Source: Odobenus rosmarus divergens
Lineage: Eukaryota; Chordata; Mammalia; Carnivora; Odobenidae
Assembly: GCF_000321225.1 (NCBI RefSeq)
Contig: NW_004450480.1
Coordinates: 792,780-856,779, forward strand
Length of the DNA: 64,000 bases
Reading direction: 5' to 3'
Part shown: in pieces, positions 58,356 through 64,000 of the stretch
Layout of the letters: each line of letters begins with the position of its first letter
Position numbering within the stretch: the stretch's first letter is position 1
Made by a program: the position numbers and the translations under genes
Notes under the pieces: generated by a model
Database searches by the model: none
What the model saw: only the letters and a program-made list of their open reading frames with translations
What the model was told of the DNA's origin: nothing

Positions 58356-58373
58356 ACACCAGGGGGCAGAGGG
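58356..58373 (+). promoter_or_regulatory. CTCF-like motif, forward
   Basis: AACACCAGGGGGCAGAGG is a strong match to the CTCF core. It lies in unique sequence, not in a SINE, and points right, opposite to the motif at 41239-41256. Confidence 0.55.
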
Positions 58374-58544
58374 AGCCACATGTATGTCCAGTGTTAAGAT
58401 GGCACATCCCCTTTGTTCAAAAAGAGGGTGTAGCAGATTCTGAGTCTCCATCAGGTCCCCAAGAATCTAACTGCTTATGAAGCCACATAAACCATCAGGG
58501 AAACAGCTCAAAACTGGCCCCGAGGAAACGTGAGCTCTCCACTC

Positions 58545-58640
58545 CACACTGCCCTGCACCTCAGTTTCTTCACATGCAAAATGAGAAGTTGGATCCGATC
58601 ATTCAACAAGCCCCTTCCCACCCTAGCATTTTATGAGAAA
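58545..58640 (-). repeat. MIR-like ancient SINE, reverse
   Basis: CCTGCACCTCAGTTTCTTCAC, GCAAAATGAGAAGTTGGATC and CCCTTCCCACCCTAGCATTTTATG. Confidence 0.5.
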
Positions 58641-59699
58641 CTTCAACATCTCCTGGATTTCTTTGGGCTATGGCTGATTTTTTTTTTCCTGTACCTTCCA
58701 AACTATCTAGGATGGGCTTGTATTATTTTTATAATGCAAAAGAATCCTAAATATTTTAAAAGATTTTTCTCGTTCCTCCAGCAGGATGTTCACAAGCTGA
58801 AATGTTTCTGTTTCAGTGCTCATGTTCACTAGTCTCCATGAATACAAAGAAACAACAAAAATCTCAATGTACCTAGGTCAGGGCAATTTAATGCCATCCT
58901 TGCTTGTTTGAAACAAATTTAAAATTTGCTTAAATAGGCAAAATTGAATCTGTGACTCTGTACAAGATGATAAACATGGGAATTAAACAGCCCAAAGATT
59001 CAGTCTTAGCCCAAATCTCATACCACATGGAGAAATGAGCAATACTTAAATATTTAATATTACCCTGTAATTTTTTTTTTACACTTCGGAGCTTCAAAAT
59101 GTCTGACAAAGTAATCCCCAAGCCATAATTAACAAAAGGAAGCAAGCTTCCAAAAAGTCTTCCAGAGCAAAAGTAAACTCCTCAAAGCATGTCCCCTCCC
59201 GTGAGTGTGTTGGGCACAGTGACATACCGGCAATAAACAATAGCAGCCAGAAAGAGTTTGGCTATTGCCCTGAACTGATGTCTGTGGAAAATGGCTTTAG
59301 GAAAAGAAGGTTGTGATTAGGAAATCATGACATTTCCAGCACCCACGTATTAGCATGTCTAGACAATCACAGAAGAGAGATGACAGGGTCTTTACAACTG
59401 GAGTTCCCCGCACAGGATATTTACAAATACTTAACTGCTATTCCAACCTTCAGAGTAATTTGGTCACTGTCCTACTGGTGGACCAAGGATGCAGACACCC
59501 AAACCTGTCACTGCAGGTGGTCTCCTAAGAAAGACTTCCATCAGCTCGTTGTTGCTCAGGCCATAAAACGATGTATTCTTCCCATCCTCCCCACCCCCGC
59601 CAAAACTTCCCATTCCTCAAACCCCGGCAGCACTGTCTCTAGGAAACGTCACTCTATTTGTTCGTACCTCTTTATTTCCAATGCCACCAGTCCACTTTA
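58641..59699. other. Unique non-coding stretch
   Basis: No gene. The plus-strand frame 59380-59700 (106 codons) is unsupported. Confidence 0.4.
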
Positions 59700-60350
59700 A
59701 GCCTGATCATCTTTCCCTTAGCCTATTTCAGCAGACTTCTTATTAATTTCCCCACCTGACCCGAGACAATCTCTTCTTCACGTAGTGGCCATATTTACAT
59801 ATCAGATAATTTCTTTCCCCTGCTTTAAACTCTTCAGGGTCTTCTCATTTTCTTTTTTTCTTTTTTTTTAAAAGATTTTATTTTTTTATTTTCTTCTCAT
59901 TTTCATGGAATAAATCTTCAACTCTACCCCCTCTCCACCACTGAAGCCCCATTTCAAGACAGTCTTCCTTTCACTGTTGATACTTCCCACATTGGTTTCC
60001 TTTCCCTTCCTTACTTTGTCAAGCCCATTCTCGCTTGCTGTCCCCACTGCCCAGATCACTGTTTCTCTAGATTGTCACATAGCTGGTTCCATCTCGTCAT
60101 CCTAACTCAACATGCATGATGTTCCCTGACCACTATAGCCTAAATAATATCAACCCACTTTTGTGTTATTCTCTACCCCTGTTTATTTCCTGTATGATCC
60201 TGAAATTACATTGTTTACTTGATTGCTACTCACCCCTCCACTAGAATGTAAGCTCCCTAAGGAGAGAGAACTTGTTTGTCCCATTCACTGCTAAATTCCC
60301 AGAGCCCAGGACAATGCACATAGTACTCAGTGACTTTTTGTCAAATGAAT
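59700..60350 (+). repeat. L2 3' region, forward
   Basis: TTTAAACTCTTCAGGGTCTTC, CCACTAGAATGTAAGCTCCC, GTCCCATTCACTGCTAAATTCCCAG and AGTACTCAGTGACTTTTTGTC. Interrupted by a tail-only SINE. Confidence 0.75.
59853..59892 (-). mobile_element. Tail-only SINEC insertion (~40 bp), reverse
   Basis: Only T-run and AAAAGATTTTATTTTTTTATT remain, the SINEC 3' tail in antisense. It is bounded by exact CTTCTCATTTTC at 59841-59852 and 59893-59904. This indicates a severely 5'-truncated insertion into the L2. Confidence 0.8.
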
Positions 60351-61129
60351 GCCTGTGTTGTTTTAGATTAAATCAGGACCCAGCTTTTCAGTGCTCCCTG
60401 TCCCTTCAGAATCAAAACTCAATTTCTGGCCCAGGATACAAGTTGTTAATTTGCAGAAGAGACATATGCCTCTCTATGAATATCTGCATTGTTACTCTAC
60501 AACTAGGCTAGATTCTCCAACACAGGGCTCATTGCTCTGAAAGCAGAGGATTCTCTGGAGATGTCAAATGAAATTCAAACCTCATTGACAAGCTCAGATG
60601 ATTTGTACAGTGTGTCTTGACTTGGAGGAACGATTGTGTAGGTTGTCACTGCTGGAAGTGAAGGGCTTAGTCTGAGTGGGTTGATCAGTACGTCACATGG
60701 ACTGAGGCAGGTAGATATTTTTAAAACACTAAGGAAATTTGCTAGGATATTCTGTGCTCTTAGCTAGGCATTCAACAGGGGGAAAGTTCATTTTGGGTCC
60801 AGGTAAGAGGCTCAACTAATTTTTAATGTGCCCAAATCAAGGTAATTTCATTCTGACTTACAGGGTGAACCATATTATGGCAGTGACAGTCAATTTTCTG
60901 CACAGTATCATGATTTATAAATAATTTTTACAAATTTATCCTCTCTTTTGTTTCTTAGGGAGGTTCTGAAGGTTGGCCAAATGTAGTTACTATACCTATT
61001 TTAATATTATGTATATGAGACTCATAATCTAACAATGGGTAAATATTGAACATCGATTTGGAATCCAGATCTTGGAAGATCAGTTTCTAGAGTACTAATG
61101 AACCAACAAAAGATACTGCAAAAGAAATT
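60351..61129. other. Unique non-coding stretch
   Basis: Nothing recognised. Confidence 0.35.
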
Positions 61130-61960
61130 TTAAAAATCAACTTTGTTGAGGTATAATTTGCATACAATAAACTACTCCCACTTCAAGTGTTCAGTTCATC
61201 AGATATTGACATAGACACTTTTATACCTATCACCACAATCAAGATAAAGAATATTTCTATCCCCTGAAATGTACTGTATCTTCCCTCTTACTTCCTACCT
61301 TTGCCCCAGGTAACCACTGCTCTGCTTTCTGTCATTATATATTAGTGTGCTTTTTCTAGAATTTCATAGGAATTGAATCATATAGTCTGAACTTTTTTGT
61401 GTGTCTGGCTCCTTCTGCTCAGCATAATATCTTTGAGAAACACCCATGTTGTTACACATATTAGTAGTTTGCTCTTTTTAAAATTGTTTTGTTTTATTTT
61501 GAAGCATTCTATTGTATGGCTATACCCCCAAATGGTTTAGCCATTCACACCCTGATGGATATTTGGATTGTTTCTTGTTTGGAGTTATCATAAATGTAAC
61601 GGTATGAACACTCCAGTACAAATCTTTGTAGGGATTTGTACATTTGTTCATTTCTTTTCTGTAAATACCTTGGAGGAGAATGGCTAGGTCTTATAATAAA
61701 GGTGTTCTTAATCTTACAAAAACTGAAAACTGCATTCTAAAATGGTTTTACCATTTTGTATTCCCACCAGCAGTGTATGAAATTTCTAGCTCTTCCACGT
61801 CCTTAGCTACACTTGGTATTGCCAGTCTTTTAATTTTAGCCATTTTAATAAGTATTTGCTGGTATCTCATTGTGGTTTGAATTTGTATTTCCTTGATGCT
61901 AATAATATTGAGCACCCTCTTACATGCTTATTGCCCATTTGTATAACTTATGCAAAGTGC
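61130..61960 (-). mobile_element. L1M 3' end, reverse
   Basis: CAACTTTGTTGAGGTATAATTTGC, CACCACAATCAAGATAAAG, CTCAGCATAATATCTTTGAG, TTCCCACCAGCAGTGTATGA, CTGGTATCTCATTGTGG. Confidence 0.88.
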
Positions 61961-62859
61961 AATTTTAGAGATAGGAAATATAAGTAATTTTATCTCTTCT
62001 GTGCAAGACTTTGCTTTACTTGAGAAGCAATTTTGAAAAATGTAACCCAAAAAAGGATATAGAAAATATGCAAACTATAAAGATAAAATATATTGAGGCT
62101 ATGCTAAAAATAATGAAAACAATAATATGGTCCACATTTTATTGGCACTTTATTCTGTACTATGTGTTCATCTAATGCTCTAAGAAACCAGGGGGCCTGA
62201 ATTTGCAGAAAGGGGCTGAGATTGAATTAACTTGATCTCAGCAAAGAAGGAAAAGGCTTGGCTCTCTTCACTTCCAATTATTTCTCTCTTCGCTAGACTT
62301 CATTTTATAGACCATAGGCTCAATTATTCACAGTATCTTTTTTTATCTAGCCTTGTAAAACTGTAAGGTGAATCATTATAAAATTAATATTCAACAGGCT
62401 TTATATAACCCTGCTTAATGCAATGCATAACTCAGATTTTTATCACCCCAAGGCCTCTCAAGATCTATAAATGAAACGAACTTAATAAAACACCATGTAT
62501 TTTAACTCTAACATTACCTGTGCAATCTCAACACCACAAAACCACTCAATTTAGACTAGACAACCAGACAGACGTCGATGACAGAAATGGTCGGTACATA
62601 ACAGGCCAAGCTGTGCATGAAGACTCTTAGGATGACAACCAAAGTTGTGCTCTAACACATTTGTTTAGAGGGTCTCATGCTTCTAAAGGAAAGGAGACTA
62701 TTTTGCTTCCAGAGCATTCACACAGGAATCACTATGCATTTTCTACACCCTGTGACCCTCAAAAAAGTTTCTGACGCCTAAGTAATCATCACCTCATAGG
62801 AGGAAAAATGCTAGTGAATGCATCTACCAAAATCCACCCCCATTCCCCACCCAAATAAA
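61961..62859. other. AT-rich unique stretch
   Basis: No confident repeat or exon. Confidence 0.35.
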
Positions 62860-63040
62860 TGTACTTTATTTCCAACCTAGAAGGAATCTTAAAGATCATT
62901 CAGTCCAATGATCACATTTTATAGAAAAGGAAACCACGGCCCAGACAAGTGAAATGACCAGTTCAAGGTCAGACAACCAGTTGAGAAGAGCTGGGTGTTA
63001 GATTCAGATCTCTGACTCCAACTCCAGAGTCTCAGTCTTG
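62860..63040 (+). repeat. MIR-related SINE
   Basis: AAGATCATTCAGTCCAATGATC, TTTTATAGAAAAGGAAACCACGG, CAAGTGAAATGACCAG and AGGTCAGACAACCAG. Confidence 0.65.
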
Positions 63041-63764
63041 TGATTTTTCTTTCCAAGATTTTTCCCTCCTGTTTTCAATAGTTTTCTAGGGTAGATGTAG
63101 ACATTACTGTCCTCTCTGATCTGTATCAATGTCCTCAATTTTGGAAATACGAGAGCTAAGGTTCACAACCACGAGGAAGCATGGTGTGTCCAAGGTTAGG
63201 GAGAGAGTAAGTGTCAAAGCTGAGACCAGGGACCACTCCTTACGGTTTGTTGCTCAGGGCTCCTCTCTTCATGCCTCGCTGCCTTTCTTCTCTGATGGGC
63301 AAGAGGGCTTCCTGTCTTATAACCGTTAGGTGGTCGTGACATGTTACACTCCATTCAGACACTTCCATAAATAATAAGTTATGCCAGGATCACTGGAAAA
63401 GCTCACCAGTCCTAGGTTTGCACCAAGGCTCTGGCAACCACCAGCCTGCAGCTGTTTAGGAGGATGCATGCTCGATTTTGACAAAAGACAGGTGCCTGGT
63501 TTTTTTGTCGTGTTGGTCTGAGATAACCTCACGTGTGGAAAGAGAGCGCGTGGCAGGGAAAGAGATTTCTTCCCCGCACTCTCACATAAATGGATTCTTT
63601 TTGCATAATGGAGCTCTAAATAAATAAAACACAAAATGAATGTTTACATGATTACAGTTGTTGAGAAAATGGCTATAGAGTTTTATTCCTATTTGTATCC
63701 TCTCCGGGAAAATGGAATTCAACAGGAATTGTATAATGGTGAGGAGAAGAAGGGACCATCATTT
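63041..63764. other. Unique non-coding stretch
   Basis: Scattered CpGs near 63480-63560. No gene recognised. Confidence 0.35.
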
Positions 63765-64000
63765 ATTCCTTCATACGTTCAGTGGAAGTTTCTACGTGTT
63801 TACTGGGTGTCAGGCATATAGGCAAGGTATCAGGGCTGCAACAGCATTCAGAAGAGAAATGGTTTCTGTCCTCCCGTGAAGCCTATTGGGAAAGATGGAC
63901 TATTAACAAGCATGTAATAGGTATGTATACACAAATAAGAAGACAGGGTTTAGAGAGCAAGTGGGCTGGGCTGAAGAATCCTCCACAGTATGAACATGCT
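63765..64000 (-). repeat. L2 fragment, reverse, cut by the window edge
   Basis: TGTTTACTGGGTGTCAGGCATATAGGC, CAGGGCTGCAACAGCATTCAG, then AGATGGACTATTAACAAGCATG fit antisense L2. It continues past base 64000. Confidence 0.6.

Noticed and set aside
62180..62200. Third CTCF-like match (AACCAGGGGGCCTG)
   Set aside because: The 3' half of the core departs from consensus, so it was not called.
1..64000. MITF exons, CRISPR arrays, phage or bacterial systems, endogenous retroviral genes
   Set aside because: None visible. LTRs present lack internal retroviral coding sequence, and no exon resembling MITF was recognised.

Overview
This window is vertebrate nuclear DNA, almost certainly from a carnivore and probably an arctoid caniform (bear, seal or mustelid type). 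The main reason is about twenty copies of the carnivore tRNA-Lys-derived SINE (SINEC type). Their heads read GGGxGCCTGGGTGGCTCAG and their tails are AATAAA-rich, and many keep exact target-site duplications. Carnivore-type L1 3' ends are also present. Older mammalian repeats (MIR, L2, L1M, MaLR LTR, MER5A and other hAT elements, Tigger) fill much of the remainder. Nothing here is prokaryotic: there are no operons, CRISPR arrays, rRNA or tRNA genes.

Only one protein-coding segment can be supported. It is the first coding exon of FRMD4B on the minus strand (start codon at 2708, splice donor at 2546), embedded in a CpG island at about 2490-3130. Bases 1-2546 are therefore intron 1 of that gene, and the rest of FRMD4B lies beyond the left edge. 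From about 3130 rightward the window is upstream of this promoter. In other mammals the next gene in that direction is MITF, so the right-hand 60 kb is either intergenic or the intron of a longer FRMD4B transcript. No further exon could be recognised by eye.

Layout: 1-3.2 kb, intron 1, exon 1, CpG-island promoter and a (CA)n repeat. 3.2-11 kb, mostly unique sequence with scattered SINE, MIR, L2 and hAT copies. 11.3-13.7 kb, an L1 3'-end cluster invaded by two SINEs. 14-30 kb, mostly unique sequence with old repeats and an unexplained 37-bp direct repeat pair. 30.4-36 kb, two MaLR-like LTRs, a tandem SINE pair, a long hAT copy and a Tigger remnant. 37-41 kb, a unique block unusually rich in CpG (38.9-39.4 kb) and a CTCF-like motif. 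41.8-48.5 kb and 51-58 kb, dense L1 fragments on both strands with nested SINEs. 58-64 kb, a second CTCF-like motif, L2, L1 and MIR.

I found no clear undescribed biological system. The most useful leads are the 37-bp repeat pair at 24.2/25.5 kb, the two CTCF-like motifs, the CpG-dense block at 38.9-39.4 kb, and several structurally informative transposon arrangements. Repeat identities come from recognising consensus features by eye, so boundaries are approximate except where target-site duplications are cited.
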